Below are positions 1 to 8,436 of a DNA stretch of 40,532 bases, one piece after another. Every line of letters begins with the position of its first letter. Position 1 is the stretch's first letter. Location of the stretch: positions 1-40,532 of the forward strand of contig JAFUWN010000038.1 in NCBI GenBank assembly GCA_017483465.1, written 5' to 3'. The DNA is from Oscillospiraceae bacterium (GTDB lineage: Bacteria; Bacillota; Clostridia; Oscillospirales; Ruminococcaceae). Under the pieces are notes generated by a model. The model worked only from the letters and a program-made list of their open reading frames with translations. It made no database searches and was not told the origin of the DNA. Position numbers and translations under genes: made by a program.

Positions 1-3000
1 AGCACCGGTATTGGTCTTAGTCAGATCTGCATTTTCTTCATCAGCCTCGATGAGAGTCAGTTTCAGAGTAGCTCCTTCGAGCTCTTCTTCGCCGCCGACT
101 GCCTTCTTGCTGATTTCGATTTCAGAAGGAGCATCTTTCATAGTAACTGTAGTACCATCGACAGCATCAGTAGTTGTGCTTGTGATTGTACCATCTTCAT
201 TGACTGTGAAAGTAATGACTTCTGCGATAGTGTAACCATCGGGAGCAGTTTCTTCCTTGAGTTCATAATCGCCTGCCGGAAGACCGCTCAGGATTGTTGC
301 AGTTTCGCCGGATGTGAATGTGATTGTATTTTCGTCTTTTGTCAGTTCAAAAGCTTCGCCGTCACGGGTTGCAGTCACTTCGGATAAATTCTGATTGCTC
401 TTGGCAGTAACAGTCAGTTTTGCTCCGGGGAGTTCTTCTGTGCCGTTGATTGCTTTTTTGCTGATTACGACTAATTTTTCATTTGATTCTGCATCACTTA
501 CGACAATTTTATTAGCTTCTGTGATCTGATAAGAACCGCCTGTTGCATCATCTGGAACGGTTTTATCGAGATCATTTTCAATAATCTTGCCGTCTTTGAT
601 CTCAAATGTGATTTCAGAATTCATGACCTGATAAACTTTACCATTGGCTGCAAATTTATTTCCGGTTTCTTTCAGTTTATAGACTCCATCAGGGAGTGTA
701 CTGAGTATTGTTTCATTTTCGCCGGAAGTAAACGTTACGGATTTACCATCTTCGGATTTAGTCAGTTTATCAGTAACATCAGTTTCGCCCTGCTTTGCGG
801 TGATATTGGATAAATCCTGTCCGCTTTCAGCAGAGAGTGTCAGTACTGCATTGGGAAGTTCTTCTTCGCCGTTGACAGCCTTTTTGCTGATTGTGAGATC
901 AACAGTATCATCTGTCATGATAATCTGATTGTTTTTATAATTTTCTGTGACATCTATATTATTGATTGTCACTTCTGTGATTTCACTCTTTTGGACTCTG
1001 AAAACAATATCTGTTGCTACGAGATAACCAGAGGGAGCGGCTTCTTCATGCAGTGTATAAAAACCATCATCAGGAAGACCTGTAATAGAAGAAGCGGAAG
1101 TACCGGATTTCCATTTGAATACGTTGCCTTCAGCACTGATCAGTTCAGCACCTGTACCAGCTGTAAACTGTTCTGCAATGATGTCGAAACTTTTGCCGTC
1201 ACCGTCACGGCATGTGAGTGTCAGAATTGCACCAGAAACTTCATTTCCGTTTACATCCTGTTTGGATAATACAACAGCACTTTCTGCTTCATCCATAACC
1301 GTCAGTGTCATGCCATCTTTGGAAATTGTGACATCACCTGTTGTAACAGAAGAAACGTCTACAATTTTTCCGTTTTCGATATCGAAAGTAAATTCTGTTA
1401 CTGTCCTATAACCTGAAGGAGCAGCAGTTTCTTCCAGAACATAAGTTCCGTCCGGCAGCCCTGTCAGTTCGATATTATTGCTTGTTACAGAATAACTGCC
1501 GTCTTCATCGAGCATGTCTTCTGTGATGACAGTCTGTCCGTTCTTGACACCAACAAGAGAAAAGCCGTCATCAGATGTCAGTTTGAATGTAGCAGTACCA
1601 GTCTTGATGATTTTTGCATTCATATCAGTTTTATTGATAGAAATCGGAATATCATCGCTTAATTCCTGATATACAAAATGCCATTCTTTCGGAACTGCCA
1701 TAAAGCCGTCTGTAATAATCCAGCCTGTGCAGGAGTTGCCTTCATTATCTGTAATAGAATTTTCATCCGGAAGGAGGAAAATACCTGCCGTAGTTGTCAG
1801 ATGCAGTCTTTCTACAGAAGCCAGATTCCAGACCATACTGCGAGTCATATACTGATCAAGCTTATTATTCTGTTCACTGTTGAAAGAAGTATTGGGTTCA
1901 GAGTTCATATCCAGATAAGTTCCGTCACTCTGAAGCACATGCATATTAAACTGATCAATTGTCAGTTCCTTGGTATCATCGAAATTGAACACAATCAGCT
2001 GATGTTCTTTTTTATAAACATTCAGCCAGCCTGCATTTTGCAGTACGTCATTCTGAGCCAGCTTATCACCGTCTACATAGATGGTTGCATAATCCGGATA
2101 ATCTGTAGTGTCCAGAATCCAATTTCTACCATCTGGTGTATATGGCATTACATTTTCCTGGTGTGTCAGCAATTCAGCAGAAATGGCTTCCATATGAGAA
2201 ATGATGGGTTCAATTCTGTTGTTTGTGATAGAATCCGGATCTTCCGGGAATACTTCGACAAAGTTTCTTAGATCACGGATACGGTCAGCAGAATCGGTAT
2301 ACAGCTTGATATTTTCTGTGCCGTGGTCTTCGCCGATAAATACATGACCTCTGTTATCTCCCGGCATGTCCTGAATTTCTTCGAGAGAATAGATTTCTGT
2401 ATTTTCGTCAATATAAGTTTTAATTCCCATATAGGCTCTGGAATCTTCGGCATCTGCTGCACCAAAGTCTACATATTTGGAGAGTACTACTGCACCGGAA
2501 GAATTACCGGTCAGGTTCGAATTAATCGGGCCGCCGTTTGTCTGGAAGTAATTGGCTGCCAGATTGGACTGGATATCACCGCCGGGCATATAGAACCTGT
2601 CTGCAACGATACCGTAATACAGGCCGCTGCCCAGAATTTCTTTGAATGTGTAATCATTTTCAGCTTTGATTGTAGTAAGAGAAACAGAATCTTCAATTTC
2701 TGTGACATGTGTATCTGTATTTCTTATTACAACAGTAGAATGATATGTGACTGTGCCGCCGGCAATGATATCGCCGTCTTTCAGTATGACACATTCCGAG
2801 TTATCTCTGAGGTTTCCGAAATTGCGTTCTTTATTGGCTTTTATCAGAGAAACTTCTACTGTTTCGCTGCCGCTGAGACGTTCATGTTCTTTTTTATTGC
2901 CGTTGCCGTCCAGCCAGTTCTGACTTTCTGCATCCTGAATAATAATTTCCGTGTCTTTCGATTCCAGCTGCTGATAATAATAAGTAGGATCAGAAGTCTG

Positions 3001-4218
3001 GTGTGTAACTTTTACGAACAGATAAAGATAATCATCCGGTGTTACTTCCGCATCATCATAATCAATTGTAATTTTATATTCTACAATATCTTTTTTCAGA
3101 TTCAGCGTTGTAATATTTCCATTGGGAGTATTGCTGATAAAGCTATATAACGGAATATTATCCGCATAACCAGCTTTCGGATTGCCTTCTGTATCAAGAA
3201 TATCTGCATAGGTTGCAGGGGTTTCATCGGAACGGTATACCCTGACATCAACTTTATAATTTTTATAATCATATGGGATTTTTTCGTCTGTCTGAGAGCC
3301 ATCCTCGCCGAATGCATAGAATGTATCGAATCCGACAGTTCCCTGATAATATCCATTAACCCACTGGTAATTCACCCATGTATTTCCGGCATTTATCTGT
3401 GTGGGATCGAAAGTCTGGATTGACCAGCCTTTTACCTCTTTCGTAGCCGGATCTCTCATAGTAGCCAGCATGTAGTAATTGGTTGTCAGGTTATTCTGTA
3501 CATAAGAGCGGGTTTCGCCGTCATAATCATAAACATTGAAAATTGCTGTATGACCGCTGACAGCATTCATCTGAATGGTTGTTCCGTTCAGAGTACCCTG
3601 ACTGACAGGCAAGCCCTCGATTTCGCTGACTGCTGTACAGTTTTCTCTGTTGATGGCATTTTCAGCAGAAAGTTCTGTACTGGGGTCATTATTTTTGAGC
3701 AGATAGCCCTCTACACTTGCGGTATCCGGAATCCATTGAACTGTTGTTAATTGCCCATAGTTATTCCAATTCCAATTTTCTGTTTGCATAACAGTAAAAT
3801 TACCGGATTCCCATTCTGTTCCGTTGGCATTGATTTCAAGCAACTGATAGAATTCCTGAGCATATTGTTCACCATCTATCCGTTCATAATATGCCGGATC
3901 CTGTGTTGTCGCTTTTACCAGCAGATAGTATGTGTTATCTGGAACATCTACTGTAGTTTGACTTCCTGTTGCAGTTTCAAAGCTGATTTTTGCAGACAGC
4001 TCATTTGCTCCATAATAGGATGTCATCCAAGTCCAAACGGGATTTTGATAGCTAAGTGCTTCTCGTTCCAATGAGAAGATCGGAGCACCGGCACTGGGAT
4101 CGCCGTCCGCCGCTCGTATGGGAACAGAAGAGCCGACAGAACCTGCAATACTCATGACCGACATCATCACAGAAGTCAGACCGCTGAGAAACCGCTGACC
4201 AAACGTTTTCTTTGTCAT
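1..4218 (-). CDS. Large secreted adhesin with choice-of-anchor-A-like region and Cna-B/SpaA-like repeats (3' end outside window)
   Basis: Open through 1406 codons from the ATG at 4218 to the window edge, so the C-terminus, where a sortase motif would be, is missing. An in-frame ATG lies at 4224, but the GGGAG site sits almost on it and is about 7 bases from the 4218 ATG, which I prefer. Residues 1-38 form a signal peptide (basic start, hydrophobic core, Ala-rich end). Residues ~90-450 hold three related modules with a Y-L/M-L-V/A motif followed by DP, near 94, 246 and 394. Residues ~530-845 resemble a choice-of-anchor-A domain. Cna-B-like repeats begin near 857, 979, 1104 and 1247, and a fifth begins near 1363. 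Each has an N-terminal lysine strand (for example ISKKA) and an LxE box (LEETAAPSGY, LKEETAPDGY), as expected for intramolecular isopeptide bonds. Probable role: surface attachment or pilus-like stalk. The ligand is unknown. Confidence 0.88.
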   Translation of the reverse strand, partial: MTKKTFGQRFLSGLTSVMMSVMSIAGSVGSSVPIRAADGDPSAGAPIFSLEREALSYQNPVWTWMTSYYGANELSAKISFETATGSQTTVDVPDNTYYLLVKATTQDPAYYERIDGEQYAQEFYQLLEINANGTEWESGNFTVMQTENWNWNNYGQLTTVQWIPDTASVEGYLLKNNDPSTELSAENAINRENCTAVSEIEGLPVSQGTLNGTTIQMNAVSGHTAIFNVYDYDGETRSYVQNNLTTNYYMLATMRDPATKEVKGWSIQTFDPTQINAGNTWVNYQWVNGYYQGTVGFDTFYAFGEDGSQTDEKIPYDYKNYKVDVRVYRSDETPATYADILDTEGNPKAGYADNIPLYSFISNTPNGNITTLNLKKDIVEYKITIDYDDAEVTPDDYLYLFVKVTHQTSDPTYYYQQLESKDTEIIIQDAESQNWLDGNGNKKEHERLSGSETVEVSLIKANKERNFGNLRDNSECVILKDGDIIAGGTVTYHSTVVIRNTDTHVTEIEDSVSLTTIKAENDYTFKEILGSGLYYGIVADRFYMPGGDIQSNLAANYFQTNGGPINSNLTGNSSGAVVLSKYVDFGAADAEDSRAYMGIKTYIDENTEIYSLEEIQDMPGDNRGHVFIGEDHGTENIKLYTDSADRIRDLRNFVEVFPEDPDSITNNRIEPIISHMEAISAELLTHQENVMPYTPDGRNWILDTTDYPDYATIYVDGDKLAQNDVLQNAGWLNVYKKEHQLIVFNFDDTKELTIDQFNMHVLQSDGTYLDMNSEPNTSFNSEQNNKLDQYMTRSMVWNLASVERLHLTTTAGIFLLPDENSITDNEGNSCTGWIITDGFMAVPKEWHFVYQELSDDIPISINKTDMNAKIIKTGTATFKLTSDDGFSLVGVKNGQTVITEDMLDEDGSYSVTSNNIELTGLPDGTYVLEETAAPSGYRTVTEFTFDIENGKIVDVSSVTTGDVTISKDGMTLTVMDEAESAVVLSKQDVNGNEVSGAILTLTCRDGDGKSFDIIAEQFTAGTGAELISAEGNVFKWKSGTSASSITGLPDDGFYTLHEEAAPSGYLVATDIVFRVQKSEITEVTINNIDVTENYKNNQIIMTDDTVDLTISKKAVNGEEELPNAVLTLSAESGQDLSNITAKQGETDVTDKLTKSEDGKSVTFTSGENETILSTLPDGVYKLKETGNKFAANGKVYQVMNSEITFEIKDGKIIENDLDKTVPDDATGGSYQITEANKIVVSDAESNEKLVVISKKAINGTEELPGAKLTVTAKSNQNLSEVTATRDGEAFELTKDENTITFTSGETATILSGLPAGDYELKEETAPDGYTIAEVITFTVNEDGTITSTTTDAVDGTTVTMKDAPSEIEISKKAVGGEEELEGATLKLTLIEADEENADLTKTNTGA

Positions 4219-4290
4219 ATTCATTCTCCCTTTCTATATAAAATATTGTTTCATATGGTATTTTTATAAATCCACAGAAACTATATTGAT

Positions 4291-4319
4291 ATTATAACAT
4301 AAAATGGTTAAAAATTCAA
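4291..4319 (-). promoter_or_regulatory. Promoter of the adhesin gene
   Basis: On the minus strand, TTGAAT (4319-4314) is followed after 17 bases by TATAAT (4296-4291), with an upstream TGT that makes an extended -10. The predicted start near 4284 leaves a leader of about 65 bases. A 13-T run (A run on the coding strand) lies just upstream. Confidence 0.7.
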
Positions 4320-4334
4320 TAGCTTTATCTCGTG

Positions 4335-4347
4335 TTTTTTTTTTTTT
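4335..4347. repeat. Homopolymer run of 13 T
   Basis: Thirteen consecutive T on the plus strand (A on the adhesin coding strand), ending about 16 bases upstream of the adhesin -35 box. Runs this long can slip during replication, and A-tracts in this position can act as an UP element. The rest of the 237-base gap (4219-4455) is AT-rich and holds only the adhesin promoter and the start of the HAD-gene terminator. Confidence 0.9.
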
Positions 4348-4445
4348 ATGATAGATTTTTTTGTTTTTAAATTGTTGAATTTGTACAAAGTGGCATGAAA
4401 TGCTGTCAATATGCAAATTATTATTACTAATAGTAAATAAAAATT

Positions 4446-4468
4446 GGCTCTTTCTCTAAGAAAGAGCC
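4446..4468 (-). terminator. Terminator of the Ter biosynthetic operon, containing the HAD stop codon
   Basis: Perfect 10-bp stem GGCTCTTTCT / AGAAAGAGCC (4446-4455 with 4459-4468) with loop 4456-4458. On the minus strand it is followed by an AATTTTTATTT tract. The loop is the TAG stop codon of the HAD gene, so the stem encodes the last three residues. Confidence 0.85.
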
Positions 4469-5175
4469 GTATCTAACACAAGCTGTAAGACATCCGAAGC
4501 AAAATCCTGCTGATCTTCACGGAATAAAGCAATATCTGCAATTTTCAGCATAGGCAGATCCATTTCGCTGTCACCGGAAGCAATCAGCAGATCACATGGA
4601 TATAACTTCCGGAATCTCTGCAAAGCAGAACCCTTATTTTCATCGGACGGAAAGAAATAGAGTTTTCTGCCTGTGCGGAAAGCCTGTAACTGCGTAAGAT
4701 TCTGATAGTCTGAAAGACAGTCATCAGCGATTTCGGAAGTTTCACAGGCACAGGCAACAAACATACCATCTGCAATGCTGACATGCCGGAAACGGCTGTC
4801 TTGCTGGAAAATCTGTTCCAGATTCCGGAATTCCGGCTGATACGGCTGAACTCTGCATACAGAATCTGAAAGCCAGTCGGCTTCCGGCATATCCTGTTTC
4901 AGTAAAATATAGCCGTTGGCAGTCAGAGCGAATTCCGGATGATACTGCTCCGGAAAGAAAATCCGCTGATACTGAGCGACAGTACGGGTTGTAACGGGCA
5001 GAAAACAGATATTTTTCTGCTGAATCATCTGACGGAACAGGCTGACGGCTTTCTGAGACATAAAACTTTGTTCCCGTTCCTGATATAATTCGACACAGAG
5101 ATCAGTTTCTGTTTTTTTCTTATGTGAATGAATCAGAGTATTATCCAAATCTGAGGCAAATAAAATTTTTTTCAT
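4456..5175 (-). CDS. HAD-superfamily phosphatase of the Ter biosynthetic module
   Basis: 239 aa. Motif I is DLDNT (D9 and D11, near the N-terminus), motif II is the Thr in VTTRT, the conserved Lys lies in NKGSAL, and motif IV is GDSEMD (~residue 197). This matches the Cof/sucrose-phosphatase branch of HAD hydrolases, which dephosphorylate small phosphorylated metabolites. I chose the ATG at 5175, 16 bases after the StiP stop. A TTG at 5205 is in frame but would overlap StiP and adds a non-HAD leader. The ribosome site before 5175 is weak, so translation may be coupled to StiP. It is last in a run of four co-oriented genes. Phosphatases of this type recur beside the PRTases of Ter operons and are predicted to act in one nucleoside-like pathway. 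The substrate is unknown. Confidence 0.85.
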   Translation of the reverse strand: MKKILFASDLDNTLIHSHKKKTETDLCVELYQEREQSFMSQKAVSLFRQMIQQKNICFLPVTTRTVAQYQRIFFPEQYHPEFALTANGYILLKQDMPEADWLSDSVCRVQPYQPEFRNLEQIFQQDSRFRHVSIADGMFVACACETSEIADDCLSDYQNLTQLQAFRTGRKLYFFPSDENKGSALQRFRKLYPCDLLIASGDSEMDLPMLKIADIALFREDQQDFASDVLQLVLDTALS

Positions 5176-5191
5176 GATGACTAAAACTTTC

Positions 5192-6241
5192 TTAATTATC
5201 GGCAAGATTCTGAATCAGACCGCAGGCCTTATAGCATTGCAGAGGATAGACTTCTACAGGCACATGTTTTTCTTCGGCAAGCTGATAGATATGCCCCAGA
5301 TGGTCTGTATCATCAAGGCTGTGAACCAGAATTTTCCATGGAATCCGCCTGAGGAGCACTCTTGTCGCTTCACCGATACTGGGCTTGACAAAATTAATAT
5401 CAGAAATTCCGAAATGCCGGGCAATCTGTCTTGTTTCCTCAATGGCATCGATTTCGGGTCTGGATTCACTGACCGGAATCAGTGTAAGATCAAAATAATT
5501 TTCGATTTCTGATAAAAATTTTTCTGTCAGGTCGATATTTTCAAATTCCTGATAATACATCGCACCGTGGAAATCAAAAGCTTTAATAATATCTTTCCGG
5601 TAGAAAGTCCGGCTGATGAGTCCGGAAACGGTAGAATTCAGACAGGAACTTGCAATCAGGAAATCTTCATAAGTACCGGATTTTCCGGCGATATGAGCCG
5701 GATCGGAAAGAACGGCTAATAACGGATCAATTTCCGGCCATTCCTGCATAGCTTCGGTCAGAGTTCTCTGAATCGCTCCTTTTCCTGTCCAGCCGTCCAC
5801 GAACTGAATGCTTTCCGGACTATGAGATTTTAAAATATAGCGAATGGCATTTTGATCAATACCCTTGCCACGGATAATCGAGATCGTATAATGACTGATT
5901 TTGATTTTATGCCGTTTTTCAAGATAGCGTTTCAGGAGAATGCCAATCGGCGTTCCGGCTCTTGCGAGCGAGACAAGAACAATATTTTCGCCTTTTTCCT
6001 GAAAAATTTTCTCTGCCAGACTGCCGACTGCCTTTGCCGTCAGAGGTGCATAGCGTTCAAGAGCGTCATAGAAAGTTTTCAGATAGGCTTCTGAAGGAGC
6101 ATGTTCACAAGGGAGCATTTCAGAATAATGCACACCCTGCTGAATTAATTTTTCTCTCTCCTGATTTTCAAGAGGCTGTACCAGTCCGGTAATATCTTTG
6201 AGTAAAATTTCTACATCTTCCGATCGATAAGAAGTCCGCAT
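5192..6241 (-). CDS. StiP-family protein: PRTase-like domain with C-terminal PELOTA RNA-binding-like domain
   Basis: 349 aa. The N-terminal two thirds match the family annotated 'cysteine protease StiP', later regarded as phosphoribosyltransferase-like. Visible hallmarks are the LVSLARAGTPIG segment (~residues 88-99) and the IIRGKGID stretch (~residues 123-130). The last ~80 residues (KPSIGEATRVLLRR, then a KILVHSLDDTDHLG stretch) fit the PELOTA RNA-binding domain joined to these proteins in Ter operons. The ATG at 6241 is preceded by AAGGGGTG with 5-base spacing. The gene starts 4 bases after the PRTase-TRSP gene and is followed 16 bases later by the HAD gene, so the three are surely one transcript. 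The family is tied to stress/tellurite clusters by neighbourhood; the reaction is unproven. The family call is firm, the function inferred. Confidence 0.87.
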   Translation of the reverse strand: MRTSYRSEDVEILLKDITGLVQPLENQEREKLIQQGVHYSEMLPCEHAPSEAYLKTFYDALERYAPLTAKAVGSLAEKIFQEKGENIVLVSLARAGTPIGILLKRYLEKRHKIKISHYTISIIRGKGIDQNAIRYILKSHSPESIQFVDGWTGKGAIQRTLTEAMQEWPEIDPLLAVLSDPAHIAGKSGTYEDFLIASSCLNSTVSGLISRTFYRKDIIKAFDFHGAMYYQEFENIDLTEKFLSEIENYFDLTLIPVSESRPEIDAIEETRQIARHFGISDINFVKPSIGEATRVLLRRIPWKILVHSLDDTDHLGHIYQLAEEKHVPVEVYPLQCYKACGLIQNLADN

Positions 6242-6245
6242 TTTT

Positions 6246-7349
6246 TCACCCCTTGATTAAGATTCTATCGGCATTCGGGAACAGAACACAAAGCTGTTCC
6301 ATTGCTTTTTCAGTATCTGCCTTGCTGTCTGTGACGATCAGGACAGCTTCTGCTGACTGATCTGCCTTTATATTGTAGATATATGTTTTTCTGGAGCTGT
6401 CATAAAAACCGGAAAGCGTACAGCCCTGCTGAATGGGATAATTTTCATCCTGACAGATTCCGATCGGACTTCTTGTCGTCGCATGACAGCGGACGGAAAG
6501 TTCAAACTCTTCGAGCGTATTGCCTAAGAACAGAGCCGGATACATACATTCTTCCGTACCTAAGACGAGAATCTTTTTCTTTCCGGCGAGTATGGGACGG
6601 AGTTCTTTCAGGACGGAAGTCATAAAACTCAGATAGGCTTCACGATACTCTTTCAGCTGATGGGGGGTTCGGCATTCCGGAAGCGGATTTCTCGAAATCA
6701 CGCAATGATAGGGCATTTTCTCAGAAAACGGAATCCCCTCCGGTTCAGTAACATGAAAACGGCTGATCTGACTGGTATAATCCAGATTTTCCAGTTTACA
6801 GAGAGCTTCACAGAAAATATTTTCCTGTTCGAGTAATTTCAGATTTTCTTCTGAAACTCTGTTGATCACAGAAGCGGCAATAAATTTCGCATTCTGATAT
6901 GCAGGGCATTCCTGCCGGATTTGTGAAACCATATTCCGGATTGTCTTTCCGGTTGAGATTTCATCATCAATTAAAATAATTTCTTCTGTCTGCGGCAGAT
7001 CGCCGGAGAGATATAATCTCTGCTCGACAGCATGGCTGTGTTCTTCTTTGAAATTCAGGCAGTCACCGGAGAGAATTTCTCTTGTTGTATGCAGAAAATA
7101 CACATCATCAGGAAAATTCAGAGCCGCTCTGAGGGCAATCGCTGTTGCTGTTTCTGCGAAGCCGATGATCAGTTTTGCTTCCGGATGATTCTGATATAAA
7201 ATTTTTCCGAGTTCCGCCATCATAGCAAGAGCCTTTTTCGGAGAAACGGCCAAATGCTTTGCCTGCAAGGGATTGACCAATAAATAGCTTCTCTTTGTAT
7301 TCTGATACCGCTTGGCCAGTCTCAGCAAATCTTTCTGATCATAATGCAA
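6246..7349 (-). CDS. Phosphoribosyltransferase with C-terminal TRSP domain (Ter biosynthetic module)
   Basis: 367 aa. The PRPP-binding signature is IILIDDEISTGKT (two acidic residues followed by a Thr-rich loop), with a preceding GFAETATAI loop, both typical of type I phosphoribosyltransferases. The C-terminal part carries ATTRSPIG, the motif for which the TRSP domain is named. The start is a TTG at 7349: AAAGGAGGA lies 8 bases upstream, and the next in-frame ATG lies well inside the domain. The start overlaps the end of the HpcH-like gene by 11 bases, indicating coupled translation. Expected role: transfer between PRPP and a base in a pathway shared with StiP, HAD and HpcH-like proteins. The substrate is unknown. 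Confidence 0.88.
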   Translation of the reverse strand: MHYDQKDLLRLAKRYQNTKRSYLLVNPLQAKHLAVSPKKALAMMAELGKILYQNHPEAKLIIGFAETATAIALRAALNFPDDVYFLHTTREILSGDCLNFKEEHSHAVEQRLYLSGDLPQTEEIILIDDEISTGKTIRNMVSQIRQECPAYQNAKFIAASVINRVSEENLKLLEQENIFCEALCKLENLDYTSQISRFHVTEPEGIPFSEKMPYHCVISRNPLPECRTPHQLKEYREAYLSFMTSVLKELRPILAGKKKILVLGTEECMYPALFLGNTLEEFELSVRCHATTRSPIGICQDENYPIQQGCTLSGFYDSSRKTYIYNIKADQSAEAVLIVTDSKADTEKAMEQLCVLFPNADRILIKG

Positions 7350-8325
7350 CAGAAATTCCTCCTTTCGGAATTACGCCGTATAAATCGCCTAATATCTTGA
7401 TTCTTCTTGCCCATTTTCCATGGCATTTGAGTTCATTCATGCGGGAGCCGCCGAAGCCTTTCTGCACGGCTTTCTGAGTTTCATTCCAGTTAAGAATCCG
7501 GCAGGCATCACGATAATCTTCCTCCGAGACCTTGAGACTTTCCCAGATATAGGGCAGCTGTGTCGGATGGATTGCCGTCTTGCCGATAAAGCCGTTGAGC
7601 CTGTCGAGGGATAATTCTTTCTGCATACCGCTGACCCAGGAAAGGTCTGTCTTTCCGAAATATTCCCAGACAGGGGCAGAAACGACAAACTCGCCGGAAA
7701 ATTTATTTAATATATCTGCCAGAATATCTCTGATAATGCCGATCTGATAGATATTTTCTTCTTCGGAACGCCGCAGGCCATAGAGATTGCAGAAATCATT
7801 CCCGCCGGTGCGGACGTTCAGAATCCACGGCCATACCTGCATTAATTTTTCATAGATTTCTTTCAGTTCCTGCTGACGGGTGGACATATCGGCAATAGCA
7901 CGGCTCTCCAGAATCGGCATTGCATAGACAATATGGCCGGATGTCCTGTTGATTTCTGTCAGAACAGAAAGATAATTTTCCGCATTGGAAGAATCAAACT
8001 TCGGCAGAATAAAGCCGGTCAGAATTTCTCTGCTGTTTCCGAGCAGATTCCAGATATGCCGCATATGTTCTGCCGAGCGGATCCGGATGAACAGCAAGGG
8101 AAAGTCTTCCCTTCTGTGTGCAGACAATTCTGAAAAAATACTGCATACGGCCTGTTCTGCGGCCGGCAGAGCAGAATCCAGAATAGAATCTTCGAGACAG
8201 AATGCCGCACTTGTCAGATAGGGTACAGCTTTATGAATAATTTTTTCGGCAATGCCCTCCTGTACGGCAGGCATATACAGAAGACCGCCGACATGATAGG
8301 CAAGTTCAGTAATTTCCTGATTCAT
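7339..8325 (-). CDS. HpcH/HpaI aldolase / citrate-lyase-beta-like protein of the Ter module
   Basis: 328 aa. It resembles the CitE/HpcH TIM-barrel lyase family: an N-terminal LYMPAVQEG segment, FCLEDSI (the acidic strand of CitE-like proteins), IRIRSAEH, and GKTAIHPTQLPYI near residue 248, the usual CitE C-terminal signature. The ATG at 8325 has GGAG 9 bases upstream. The first of four tightly packed genes that include two PRTase-like proteins and a phosphatase, it probably does carbon-carbon bond making or breaking in that pathway, not citrate metabolism. A possible extended -10 promoter lies in the 111-base gap upstream. Confidence 0.86.
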   Translation of the reverse strand: MNQEITELAYHVGGLLYMPAVQEGIAEKIIHKAVPYLTSAAFCLEDSILDSALPAAEQAVCSIFSELSAHRREDFPLLFIRIRSAEHMRHIWNLLGNSREILTGFILPKFDSSNAENYLSVLTEINRTSGHIVYAMPILESRAIADMSTRQQELKEIYEKLMQVWPWILNVRTGGNDFCNLYGLRRSEEENIYQIGIIRDILADILNKFSGEFVVSAPVWEYFGKTDLSWVSGMQKELSLDRLNGFIGKTAIHPTQLPYIWESLKVSEEDYRDACRILNWNETQKAVQKGFGGSRMNELKCHGKWARRIKILGDLYGVIPKGGISVAL

Positions 8326-8371
8326 GATAATTTTCTCCGTTAGTGATAGATAATACAGATTTACATGTCTG

Positions 8372-8400
8372 ATTATATCAGAAAGATATCAAATATAAAA
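8372..8400 (-). promoter_or_regulatory. Possible internal promoter for the Ter biosynthetic module
   Basis: On the minus strand, TGATATAAT (TATAAT at 8377-8372, extended -10) lies about 47 bases upstream of the HpcH-like start. The matching -35 (TTTTAT at 8400-8395, spacer 17) is poor. It could drive the four biosynthetic genes independently of the TerD genes. Confidence 0.4.
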
Positions 8401-8436
8401 CACAGAAAAATTAAATCTATGTTAAATTAAATATTA

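Noticed and set aside
2323-3150. 275-codon open frame on the plus strand opposite the adhesin
   Set aside because: It lies antisense to the continuous adhesin frame, has unnatural Cys/Ile/Phe-rich composition and no ribosome site; an artefact of the repeat-rich opposite strand. The other plus-strand frames in 1-4074 are the same.
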